Assembly (NCBI RefSeq): GCF_000276665.1
Contig: NW_004955425.1
Location: 26,701,408 to 26,765,407 of the forward strand
Direction: 5' to 3'
From: Chinchilla lanigera
Taxonomy: Eukaryota; Chordata; Mammalia; Rodentia; Chinchillidae
DNA length: 64,000 nt
The position numbers and the translations under genes are program-made. The notes beneath the pieces are model-generated. The model made no database searches and was not told the origin of the DNA. It saw only the letters and a program-made list of their open reading frames with translations. Shown here piece by piece: positions 13,417 through 64,000 of this stretch; within the stretch, counting starts at the first letter, position 1, and every line of letters begins with the position of its first letter.

Positions 13417-13446
13417 AAAAGAAAGAGAGAGAGAGAGAGAGAGAAA
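13291..13446. repeat. Polypurine tract (GGAA)n (GAAA)n (GA)n
   Basis: A purine-only strand about 155 bp long, made of GGAA units, then about twenty GAAA units, then GA units. It is a mirror-like homopurine tract that could form triplex DNA. The open frames it produces on both strands are artefacts of the repeat. Confidence 0.95.
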
Positions 13447-14106
13447 TCTTGTCATTGAAAGTTTAACACAGCTTTTGGTATTTGTTAAAAAAAATACCAA
13501 GATGACACATGCTGAGTACAATGGTTTGAACCATGAAAATATTTTGCCAGGCACCAAATTCTAATATGTAGTAAAAGAAAACACTCTTTTGGAACCTAAA
13601 GTTAATAAAGTTACTTTCTTTCCTTCAATATCTGCATGATTAGCTTACAAGATGTAGCTTAATTTAAATTTTATCCTATGCATCACAAAATCATAATTCT
13701 TTAACTGCACTGAAGAAAACATTTTAGGTAATCTGCAAATATAGTACTGAAATAAACATAGAAATATGACAGAGAAGACTAAAATGACTTCAGATTTTCA
13801 CAGCATAAAAATGCAGTCATCACCAATGAAAAAGGAAAATAATGAATGGATGCATTCAATGTATAGTTCTAGAATTTGAAAGCTGAGGAAAAAGTCACAG
13901 GGATGAAATGATTTTACCTTTTTTGCCTTTAAGAGTAATTCAGTTGAGCATGTCATTGGGCCAATTACTCAGCAATTGTCCCACAGAGATTTTATTATTT
14001 AAAGAAATTCAAATACTTTGTAGATTTGGCTGGTGTCCCTCATAAAAGAGCAGAACAAGTCCTTAAACCAACTATCTCTTCCACTATAAATAAAATCAAA
14101 TTCCAA

Positions 14107-16463
14107 ACATAATACACCATATCAATAGAGCCAAAGACAAAAATCACATGATCATCTCAATAGATACAAAAAAGGCTTTTGATAAAATCCAACATTCATT
14201 CCTGATAAAAACCCTACAGGAAATCAGAATAGATGGTCTTTACCTCAATCTGATCAAAGCCATCTATGACAAACCAACAGCCAACATCATACTAAATGAA
14301 CAACAATGGAAAGCTTTCATGCTAAAATCAAGAACAAGACAAGGATGTCCGTTGTCACCACTCCTATTCAATATAGTTCTGGAAACATTAGCCAGAACAG
14401 TTAGATAAGAGAGAGAAATAAAAGGAAATAAGGATAGGAAAGGAAGTAGTTAAATTATCATTATTCACAGATGACATGATACTCTACATAGAAGACCCCA
14501 AAAACTCCACCAAAAGACTTGTAGATTTAATAACCAAATTCAGTAGCATAGCTTGATACTAAGTCAACACTCAAAAATCAATAGCATTCCTGTACACAAA
14601 CAACAAACTCACTGAGAGAGAAATGAGAGTAACAGCACCCTTCAAAATAGCATCCAAAAAAAAAAATGAAATAGGAAAATGGGATCAAAGAAGATGTTAG
14701 ACAATGGAAAGATAAACCCTGCTCATGGAGAGGCAGAGCCAACATTATGAAAATGGCCATATTCCTAAAACTGTTATACAGATTTAATGCAATCTCAATC
14801 AAAATACCATTAGCATACCTCGCAGATCTAGAGAAAACATTCCTAAAATTCATTTGGAAAAGAAGGGACCTAGAATAGCAAAGGTAAACCTAGGCAACAA
14901 AGCAGGAGGCATCAAAATCCTTGACTTGAAATTACATTGCAGAGCTACTGTGATAAAATCAGCATGAGGATCAGTGGAACAGATTGGAAGATGCAGACAC
15001 AACTACAAACACACTCAGCCATCTTATCTTGGACAAAGGGGCCAAACATCTTCACTGAAAGAAAGATAGCCTCTTTAATAAATAGTGCTGGAAAAACTGG
15101 CTTTCCACATGCCAAAGACTAAAACTAGACCCAAGCTATCACCATGCACCAAAATAAAGTCAAAATGGCTTAAAGATCTAAACATTAAAACCAAAACACT
15201 AGATCTAATGGAAGAGTAAGTAGGTGGAAGTCTTAAAGACATAGGGATAGGTACAGAGTTCATGAACAAAAACCAAACTGCATGGGATGTACTTCAAAGA
15301 ATCAATAACTGGGATCTCATCTTATTAAAATGTTTTTGCACATCAAAAGAAATCACTAAGTGAGTGAAAAGACAGCCCACAGAGTGGGAAGAAATGTTAG
15401 CCAACTGTCCATCTGACAAAGGGCTTCTATCTAGAACACATAAAGAACTGAAAAAAATCAGGTCCCCCAATTCAAAGACCCAATCCAAAAATGGGCATCT
15501 GGGATGAATACACACTTCTCAGATGAAGAAATACAAATGGCCAATAAATATATGAAAAAATGTTCAACATCATTAGTCATCTGAGAGATGCAAATTAAAA
15601 CAACAGAGATTCCACCTCACCCTGGAAAGAACGGCTGTCACCAAGAAATCAACCAAAAACAAACGCTGGCCAGTCTATGTGGGAAAAGGAACCCTTCTCC
15701 ATTGTTGGTGGGAGTGTAGACTGGTGCAACCACTGTAGAAATCAGTGTGGAGATTCCTCAAAAAACTAGGATTAGAGGTCCCATTTGACCCAGCTATTTC
15801 CTTACGGGGTATTTTCCCAGAAGAATTAAAAACATCACATCACAGGAATATATGTGCACCCATGTTTATAGCAGCACAATTTATAATAGCTAAATCTTGG
15901 AAACAATCCAAATGCCCATTAACTGAAGAATAGATCAAAAACATGGTATTTTTATACAATGGAGTATTACTCAGCTATAAAGAAAGACAAACTCAAGGCT
16001 TTTATAGGTAAATGGATGCAACTAGAGACCATACTCATAAGTGAAATAAATCAGACTCACATGTGTAAACATTATTTTATGTCCCTAGTGTAAGAAGCTG
16101 AAAGAGTAAATAAGATCCAAAATGTACAATAGATATTGTGAAATGGGAAAAAACTGTTCAAAAGGAAACAACTGGGATGGGGGAAAAGAGAAAAGAAGGA
16201 ATACACACACACACACACACACACAAAAAAGCTAAGATAATTATATTACTAATTTCTATTAGTCCATTGAAAAGAAATGTTTGTGCTTATATTGTCTGAT
16301 CATTTTTCACACCTATATCTTATAATCTGAGCAACTAATTTGAAGATAACAATACATAATTAACCATTGCATATAAAATATGTATTAACCATTGTTAACC
16401 TCCTATAATCGTTTTGAAATTTTGTATCATTGTTTTTATTGTTTTTTCTCTTTAAAATAAAAT
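14107..16463 (+). mobile_element. 5'-truncated LINE-1 with target-site duplication
   Basis: A 2.36 kb L1 end. It has part of the ORF2 reverse transcriptase ([24 protein letters not shown], then FTDDM encoded near 14468-14482), the ORF2 C-terminal part, and a 3' UTR with an (AC)11 tract near 16203. A 12-bp duplication (atcaaattccaa) flanks it at 14095-14106 and 16464-16475, which fixes both borders. Frameshifts and stops make it non-functional. Oriented antisense to ARHGEF28. Confidence 0.88.
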
Positions 16464-16896
16464 ATCAAATTCCAATTTGCATTTAATATTCAAATATCCA
16501 AGAATTTTGGAAATAATTTCTAAAACTAGAGAGTAAACTTCTTTAAAGTGCCAGTTTAAAATATTTACAAGTAACATGGGGTTATTACTCAATGTTAGAG
16601 AAACAAAATATCCTTAGGAAAATGAGCCTTGTGGGGAATGTGCAGCCACGGGGCATTTAGGATATCTGAAGAGGCTCAGCCCCATGCAGGAGTTGGCTAC
16701 AGCTATCCAAAACATTCAGAAATAGTTTCCAAATGGTAATATTAAAAGAAAGGCAGGGGTGGACCAAAACAAAAGCCTGGCCCTTAATTATGAGCATACT
16801 GCCAGACATTAAAAAAGGATTTATTCTGTATCTCCTCCAATTTACTTAAAAGTATAAATCAACCCAGCTCTCTAGAAATTAATAACTTATAAAGCA

Positions 16897-17040
16897 AAGA
16901 TTGAGATCATGAGCTCCAGAGCCAGTCTTGAGTTCAATTCCTGGCTCTTCCATTTGCTAGCTGTGTGACTCGGACAAGTTGCTTAATTTTTCTGCATCCC
17001 AATTTCCCTTCTCAAATGGAGATGACAGAAGCAGGACAGT
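16897..17040 (+). repeat. MIR SINE
   Basis: The blocks ctccagagccagtcttgagt, caattcctggctcttccat, tgctagctgtgtgactcgga, aagttgcttaatttttctgc and ctcaaatggagatgacag follow the MIR consensus from the tRNA-like part into the core. Confidence 0.85.
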
Positions 17041-19700
17041 GAGCTGTTGTATTATGTCAGTTTCTCCATGTAAAACCTTTGCTCGGTGACTGAAATCTGA
17101 CGTCATGTAATTGTTGGTGCTAGTGGTAGAGCAATTTAAAAACTAATAAAAATTAGAACACAAAGAGTACACACAATGTCTGGTGAGGTTAGAGTGAAAA
17201 ATACCAATAAAAATTCTAAACTAGGTGACTTCTAAACACACTCATGAATTTTGATTATATACAACCCCCACCCATGAATCAGCTTTACTATCCCAGAAAT
17301 TCACATCTCCACTAGTCTGAGCTGGGATCATCTACATGGGAACAAACCAGGCAAGAGTGCAAACCGTTCTAAAAACAGTTGACCTTAGGGCCTAAAAATG
17401 AAATAGTCAGCACAGCTTTAATCAAGCCATGATTAACTGCATTAACCGAATCCTAGCCCAGAACATTATAGGTAAATGTTTTGGGCCAGAATACTGTGGC
17501 CCACACAAGTCCACAGTAGTGGTCACTGATGACCACTGACTCCAAGTCTTAGGAGCAGCATGAAAGGAGAGGACCACCCTGCCTGGACTCCCACATCCTG
17601 CCTGCCTCCTCACCACACAGCACACCTGGAGCTGCTTTTGCCAGCTGGGCTGGCTCCCTGTCCGCCCCCACAGGAGCGGTGTGGCACGCACTCGTGGAAC
17701 CCAGCTCCCCAACGCCTCCAGAGGCTGCAAATGTGCTGCTTCTCCCTATAAAAGCTTGCAAAGCTCTGGGATGGGCTGAACAATTTTATCTGGGCCCAAC
17801 CACACTCCTAAGAAATATATCCCATTTTGATCCACTTCCCTAGTAGCCCTTCCTAGCCTCTGACTCTTTTCTCTCCTCCAGAAATTGCTTACCATGCTTA
17901 TGCAAACAAACACAAATAGGGTTTCTGACTAGTTGCAAAATTCCAGTGGTTAACGGTGCGCCAAGCATTTCTGATCTAATCCCTACTTAGAAACACCAAG
18001 GCGCTCCTGAGACGCGTAGGCCAAAGTTGACTTCCTCCCTCCCATCCCTGTCCCGGGTGCCCTTGGCCTGCACTGGATACACAATTTTTTAAGCGTAAGT
18101 CCACTTCTCAGCATTTCTCTTGGCTCTAACTCTTTACATGGGATAGAATGGTTCTACATATAGTCACTGTTTATTTCCTTAGTACTTTTTTTATCTACAG
18201 AAAATGTGCTGCCAAGTCTTTAAAAGCTTTCTACTCTGCAGCACAAGGCAGTGAGCAAGATGGCAGATACACAAAAAGAAAAAGAGAAATGCTTCTCTTA
18301 AACAAAAGTTGAGTGTGGTTTAACTCAAGCTGAGTTTCTGAATTATACTGGAGCCAGGATGCAAAACCACACTCACAAAAACACACAAAGCCCTGTAAAT
18401 AGCAAAATAATGAATCGACACAGCAAAGCTACATGGGCCTAGGAAAGTATTCTGTAACATGGTCTCCATTGTACTAAATTGTAAGATAATATATTGTAGG
18501 GGTTACTTTTTCTAAATTTTTGCTTGAGCCTTTTTTAACCCAAATTATTTCATTATATATTTCACTTAAAGAACATTTAAAGTGACACTTTAAAGAACTA
18601 TTTCATTCTCTACTATATGCTGATAAGAATTAAGAACGTTACAGCAGTCACTAAGGGGTGACTTAGTACGCATGACCCACTACTAAAACCAATCTCTTGG
18701 GGATCAGTAATAAATCAAGTCACAGGCAGTGTCAGAATTATTACTCCCTAATTGGAAGAAGCTGGAGACCTTCAAAACTTTTTGTTGCTGAAAAATTATC
18801 CCCCCAGCTGACAAACTAAGAATATATATTAGGCATGGAAACAAATCTGTGTCCAGCTCTGAAGATCTCTATTCTGCTGCTTGTTTTATGTTTCTGAAAA
18901 TTGTGATGTTGGTGATTTATGTCACTTCCATGTGGCTGGCCATTTGTTTATTCTATTGCGTACCATCTGTTTTTCAGTAGAGAGGTTTCAAGTTTTTCTC
19001 ATTCCCTACCTCATATCCCACAGAAAACAATTTATAACAGACAGATTTAAATCGCTTGGATTCACGTGGAGCTGGAAACCTGAGCTTCCCTTCCTTTATA
19101 TTTGGCAAATTCTTTAATGGGATTAGCAAGTTGTGTTATTACGAAGTACGTATGGAGAGATAACACCTTTTTTTACAATGGCAAATGATGTTAACAGTTT
19201 CATTTGGGGTGTTTAATAGTGCTACAGAAGATTTCACTAACATGACAGGAAACTGATGTGATAGACAATAAAATCCTACCACAAACCCTGTTCATAGCTT
19301 TTATTTCTGAGAATCATTGGATATGCATTGTAAAGCCTACAGTGGGGAATAAATATCAAGTTGCTTTGCTTGTAAGGGGACATTATCACATTGGTCGTAT
19401 TCTCTGAGCTCATGATGAAGAACCTTTTCAAGCTTTCCATGATAACAAACAGCTAGCTGTGGCACACGTGCCAGAAGTTTGCCATCACGGCTCTGAGCCC
19501 TACAAACACGGTTCCCCTGGCCTAGATCCTGTCCAATGAAGGAAATCCTCAGACTTCACAAAATAGGTTTATGCCACAAAGTCTAGTGCATGACACCAAT
19601 TTACTCCCACACTAGGGCCAACTTTGATTTGTTCTTCAGAGGAGCCAGAGAAACAACTTCCTGTTGGAACCCTACAGGTGATATGTAAAGTGTTAATTAC
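17041..19700. other. Intron sequence downstream of the last visible exon
   Basis: Unique-looking intron. A GC-richer patch at 17560-17760 ends in a TATA-like ctataaaag at about 17747, without further support for a promoter. No last exon of ARHGEF28 could be recognised here. Confidence 0.5.
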
Positions 19701-59773
<40,073 letters not shown>

Positions 59774-62700
59774 CTGGAATAAAGAGAAAAGATTCAGAAG
59801 CGTTCATCTATGTAAGTGAACCTGACATGAGCAAGATGATATCCTGCTTTTACCGGCCTTTGAAAAAAATTCATATATGTTACAAATATTTAGAAAACCT
59901 AAGGAAAGACAAATACTTAAATCACATGTAGTTCCACCCAAGTGCAAGCACACTGTTGGAATTTTGATTCCTTGGAGACATTTTTTATCTCTTGAAATTA
60001 TTTTACCAGTTTTGAACCCTGAAATCACACACAATGCACACTTTCTGTCTCTGCCTGGGGACTCACTACTACTTATGTATTATATGGTGAGGGAGTTCTC
60101 ACACCTGGCTGACTCCCACACCGGATTAAATGCTAGGACCACGGAAAGAAAGAAAACCGGCTCACAAGGATTCTGGGGGGAAAATGAACTATCAAGCTCC
60201 AACAGCAAACTCCTATTAAGTGGAAGTGTGAGGTAACCAAATTCAATGAGAAAAGTTAGCCACTTCCCACGCATTACATCCTAAAACAACAATGTGGCTC
60301 CCTCTCACTGGAAGAAAGGAAGAGGAAGTTTCCTGTTCATCTTCCTGGGGCACAACCCCAGGTTCTCCTCGTGGAAGCCTACGTGATGTGGGGACTGCTT
60401 TCTACCGGGCCCCTGTCTTGTCCCCTTCCTGCCTCCACAACTTGCCCTCATTCTACCACTCTGCATGCTGCACCCCAGCCAGAGGACCCTGGGGTGTATC
60501 AAAAACTTCTTGAGAAGGAGTCTTCCCCTGGTGATGGAAGGCCGCAACCTAGCCCATCAGCGCCATGCTGAATAAACGCCAGTGCTCTTCTGTGAATTGG
60601 GTGCAAGGCTGAGCCCCACAACTGTCCACTGGCTGCAGGTCATTTCAGCCAACACCAGTGGCCGAGGAGCAGGGTCAAGGCTACCGTCAAAACCCAACAG
60701 CTCTCTCTACTCCAGAACAAGTAAATAAAAGGAAATGAAAAATGTATTCTATGAGATTCCACAGAACAAAGTTACACTGGAAACTCACAGGAATTATGAA
60801 GCCCCAAAACAGAGCAGAAAGAAGTAGATATTAAAACTATCTTTTCAATAAGAGATGGAAGGTAGGCTTCAATGTAATAGGACCAAAGGCCATGAAGGGA
60901 GAACGGGACATGAAATAGGACAAGAGATGAGAGGAAAATGGAGCTTTGTGAGAGAGCAGGGACCTTGAGGAAGGTAAAGGGGAAGAGCAGGCTTTAAGCC
61001 AAATTGAGATAGATCTGGGTGACAAGAATATCAAAGCGGTGTTGTGAAATTAAACTTGAAAGATTCCCTCCAGAATGTGGCAAGGACAAGGGGTATAATT
61101 ATAAAACAGAAGATGTCACACAAAAAAGACGGATATCAGAGATCACATTTCTCAAAAAAAAGAAAGCAGAAAAATTAGATCAAAAGTAATAGTAGTCAAA
61201 GCCACAATAGACAAAAATGTTGGACAGCTGAAAAAGCACCTCAAAGGAGAGGCCAAAAGGTCTCAGTGTTTTTTAAGAACAATAGCTAAATGACTCCTAT
61301 TCTATAGATAAGATTCTGACAAAATTCAGATGATTAAAAATTTTACAGTTCCCAAGCATCCAGTCAGAAAAAGGATGTTACCAACAAAGAAATCAAGCTA
61401 CACGAGATCGAGACTCTCCTCCCACTGGGACAATAGGTGCCCAACTGTATTGGCACAATGTGGATACAGCACCGGAGGAAAAGATTTTGGTTCAAAGTTT
61501 TATTTAGCTAGGTAAACTGTCTTCCTTGTGTGAAAGAAGCCAAAATATACCCTCTGTTACAAAAGGTTTCAGAAATCAGATCAATTCTGTTCTAGACTAT
61601 TCCAAGATGAATCAAAATTAAGGAATAGCTTGGCTGTGATTTTTTTAAAAAGGAGCAAAAGTGCACAAGAAAACAAAGAAACAAATCTAAAAATTGTAAG
61701 CAGAGATACAGCTAAATAAAAATGTATTTTTCTTAAAATATGAAATCAGTCTTAGAATATTAAGCAAATACAGAAAAGCAATACAGTAATGATAATTAAC
61801 AGAGGCTCAGGGGAAAAATTGTAAACATAAGGAAAATGAAAGAGTATTAAATGATTAGCCTTCCACAGCCTTAAAGTGATCATTAGCAGATATTAAAAGA
61901 GCCTATCTGACCAAATCCCATGAGAAGATAAAAGGAAACAACACATGGTTCAAATAGTTCAGCCAGACATCAAGGAAAACGGCGAGAAACTATAAAAGAT
62001 AGTTGGAAGCAGTAAAATTAAACATAAATAAGAAAAATCCTTTGTTATAAAACAAGTTCTTTCAGTTATAATACAGAGTACCTCAGGATAAATGAAAGAT
62101 ACACACCCCAAATCGAAACCACAGAAATAGTTAAGGGAAAAAACAAGAAGAAAAGAAAAGGTAGAGTAAAATTCAATGCAAGGAACACTTAATGACATTA
62201 AGAGAGCAATTTTATGTTGGTTAAAGTTAAATATGCAATGACAGTAGAGTTTTTGTACAAGCTAACATAATTTCCAAAGAACTAGTGAAACCTACTTAAA
62301 AATAAGGAGAATTTTATTCTTTAAAAAAGTAGCAACACAAGTTTACCAGAGGAAAAATGATGGCAAGAGTTTGAATATTTATATCGTGTGTTGTTTCATA
62401 TTCCATGTTATTAAGATTAGAAATTTTAACATTCACAATTAAAAATAATAATACGCTAATGGAATATCATTATCAAACTAAAACAACAGAGACTTCCCAT
62501 GTTACATCCCATTTACTCAATGTAAAAACTTAATCTCAAAAAGCAAAGTTTAAATCACCAGTATGTACCTCAAAAAAAAAAACACCTGTAAGTCTTAAAA
62601 CTAATTATAAAAAATTGTGCATTAAAGAAAAACATCAAATGTACACTTTGACCCACAAATACTGATTCTGGAATTTAATCTAAAAGGAAAATCAAAGATG

Positions 62701-64000
62701 TGGAATGCTCATTTATCTTGTGAAACTTTAGGAGGAAATTTAAATGTACAATAAGAAATAATTAAACACATTTGAAATCACCATCAAATGAAACATTAGC
62801 ATTTTAAGTGGATAGAATATTTTTATGGTTAGAAAGGACTTTGTCAAAATATTAATAGCAATTTTCTCTATGTGGTAAAATTTAAGATAAAGTTTTTCCT
62901 TAAGCCTTGTATTATCTATGGACCATAATCCAGTTTTTAAAGTAACGACTGTTTTATCAGCTAAATATACCTTATGTACTTTCAAGAATTTCCAACTTCC
63001 ACTACAACCTTCATTATAATCCACTTAACTTAATATTAACCAATATTTTATTGACTACGAAAGGTTCCTGTCCAGGGATCCCTGGCCCTAGCTTTGTCAG
63101 TCGCGTACTAGGCAGGGGCGCCTAAGAGCCAGCTTTGCAGTGGCTGCTAGAAGGGCTACACAGAGTCAGCACGTGATGACCATCCTTAAAGGACTTAGTC
63201 TGTTCCAGTAGTTAAAACTCAGAGAGGTTATACATAACCCGATTAAACAGAATACAATAAACGCATCATGAAGGGAACAGGCAAGAATTTGACCACGGTG
63301 CTCAGGGAAGACCTCCCAAGAGGAGGCAGAAGATCTCCATCCTTGGCAGGAACAGAGAAAACAGACAAAGGAGATTATCGCAAGCTAAACAGCAGGGACA
63401 GAAAGAACAGGCAGTGACAGACAAGGACAACAGGACTGGCAGGACTCAGGCTGTCTGCTGCTGCTGAGGAGGCAAGAGTGGAACCAGTTAGCAGGTCCTG
63501 GATGAGGGACCAGACCCCAATAAACAGCTTGGGTGTGCCTCACCCCAGCAGAGGAGTCCCTGAGTCATGTGGGTTGAAGAAAGTGGCATTTCACAGGTCA
63601 GTGGGGTACAAGTCCCATCATAAATTGTACTTTCAAGACATGGAGGGAAGAAACTAGCACAATCCATGCTCAGTAGGCCAAGAGGCGGCAACAGGGAGAG
63701 GACAGAGTGAACAAAGGACACTGAAGGTAAGGACAGAGGGAAGCAGATCACAGGGATCAAGGCTTGGCCTGCATGCCACTGTCCTGGGTGCGCGGTGGGA
63801 GGGTGACATTCTGTGCATGGATTCTGAGGCTGGCTGACACATGCTGGGTTGTGAAGACGATGAAGTCTGGAAGAAGATGCCTGCACACAGGGTCACCGAG
63901 GAGCCAGTTTGCCTGTGGCAGTCTCGGTTCAGTGCTGTCCCATCACTCTCAAAAGTGGCCCTAAATGACACAGTTCTCAGCCTCTAAGCAACCAGCAATG
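59774..64000 (-). other. Intron upstream of the C1 exon, no exon recognised
   Basis: At least 4.2 kb of intron. I searched for the Cys-rich first half of the C1 finger and did not find it, so it should lie beyond 64000. The part at 63190-63760 (gggaagacctcccaagagga, ggaacagagaaaacagac) resembles an old interspersed repeat of unclear family. Long AT-rich stretches at 61100-63050 hold nothing I can name. Confidence 0.6.

Noticed and set aside
13221..13557. Open frames of 81-96 codons over the polypurine tract
   Set aside because: They are translations of a simple repeat (Lys/Arg/Glu or Phe/Leu/Ser runs), not proteins.
14148..14408. 86-codon frame with reverse-transcriptase motifs as a gene
   Set aside because: It is the intact piece of a broken, 5'-truncated L1 ORF2 and is annotated as part of that element.
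17560..17760. GC-rich patch with a TATA-like end as a promoter
   Set aside because: One TATA-like word and moderate GC are not enough, and no first exon follows.
60290..60620. Possible further LTR with an aataaa signal
   Set aside because: Only the tgctgaataaacgcc end resembles an LTR; the start and the remaining blocks could not be matched to the other LTRs in the window.

Overview
This window is mammalian nuclear DNA, most likely from a rodent. It carries one protein-coding gene split into short exons with canonical splice sites. Around it lie AT-rich introns full of mammalian interspersed repeats: LINE-1, L2, MIR, ERVL-MaLR-like LTRs, hAT fossils and microsatellites. Seven tRNA-derived SINEs of the rodent ID type (opening GGGGCTGGGGATTTAGCTCAG) are present, five of them with clean target-site duplications. 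Their sequence does not look like the mouse or rat ID, so a non-murid rodent is more likely; I cannot name the species.

The gene is ARHGEF28 (p190RhoGEF, RGNEF), a RhoA guanine-nucleotide exchange factor, on the minus strand. I placed 18 coding exons between 59773 and 19701. All phases agree across every junction, giving 956 full codons without a stop. In protein order they encode the end of the C1 zinc finger (59718-59773), a serine-rich linker (58809-58857, 56832-56976, 56624-56751), the DH exchange domain (54963-55103 to the start of 43208-43462), the PH domain (rest of 43208-43462 to 36385-36563), a variable linker (35238-35329 to 25910-25957), a long coiled coil (21052-21546) and the C-terminal tail (19701-20001). 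The gene is open at both ends: the N-terminal exons lie beyond 64000, and the last coding exon was not found to the left of 19701.

Layout: 1-19700 is the last visible intron, with several L1 fragments, a MaLR-type LTR, an MLT1-type LTR, a hAT fossil, a U2 snRNA fragment, microsatellites and a 2.36 kb L1 with target-site duplications. From 19701 to 59773 exons alternate with introns, most of whose recognisable content is repeats. From 59774 to 64000 is a further intron with no recognised exon.

No second gene, CRISPR array, operon or new enzymatic system is visible. The points worth a second look are local: a GC-AG intron inside the DH domain, an 80-bp intron, a twin-primed L1 nested in an older L1, an ID element whose target-site duplication encloses a second A-rich tract, an LTR ending about 40 bp from an exon, several perfect hairpins and palindromes, and an unexplained 197-codon sense ORF in an intron.
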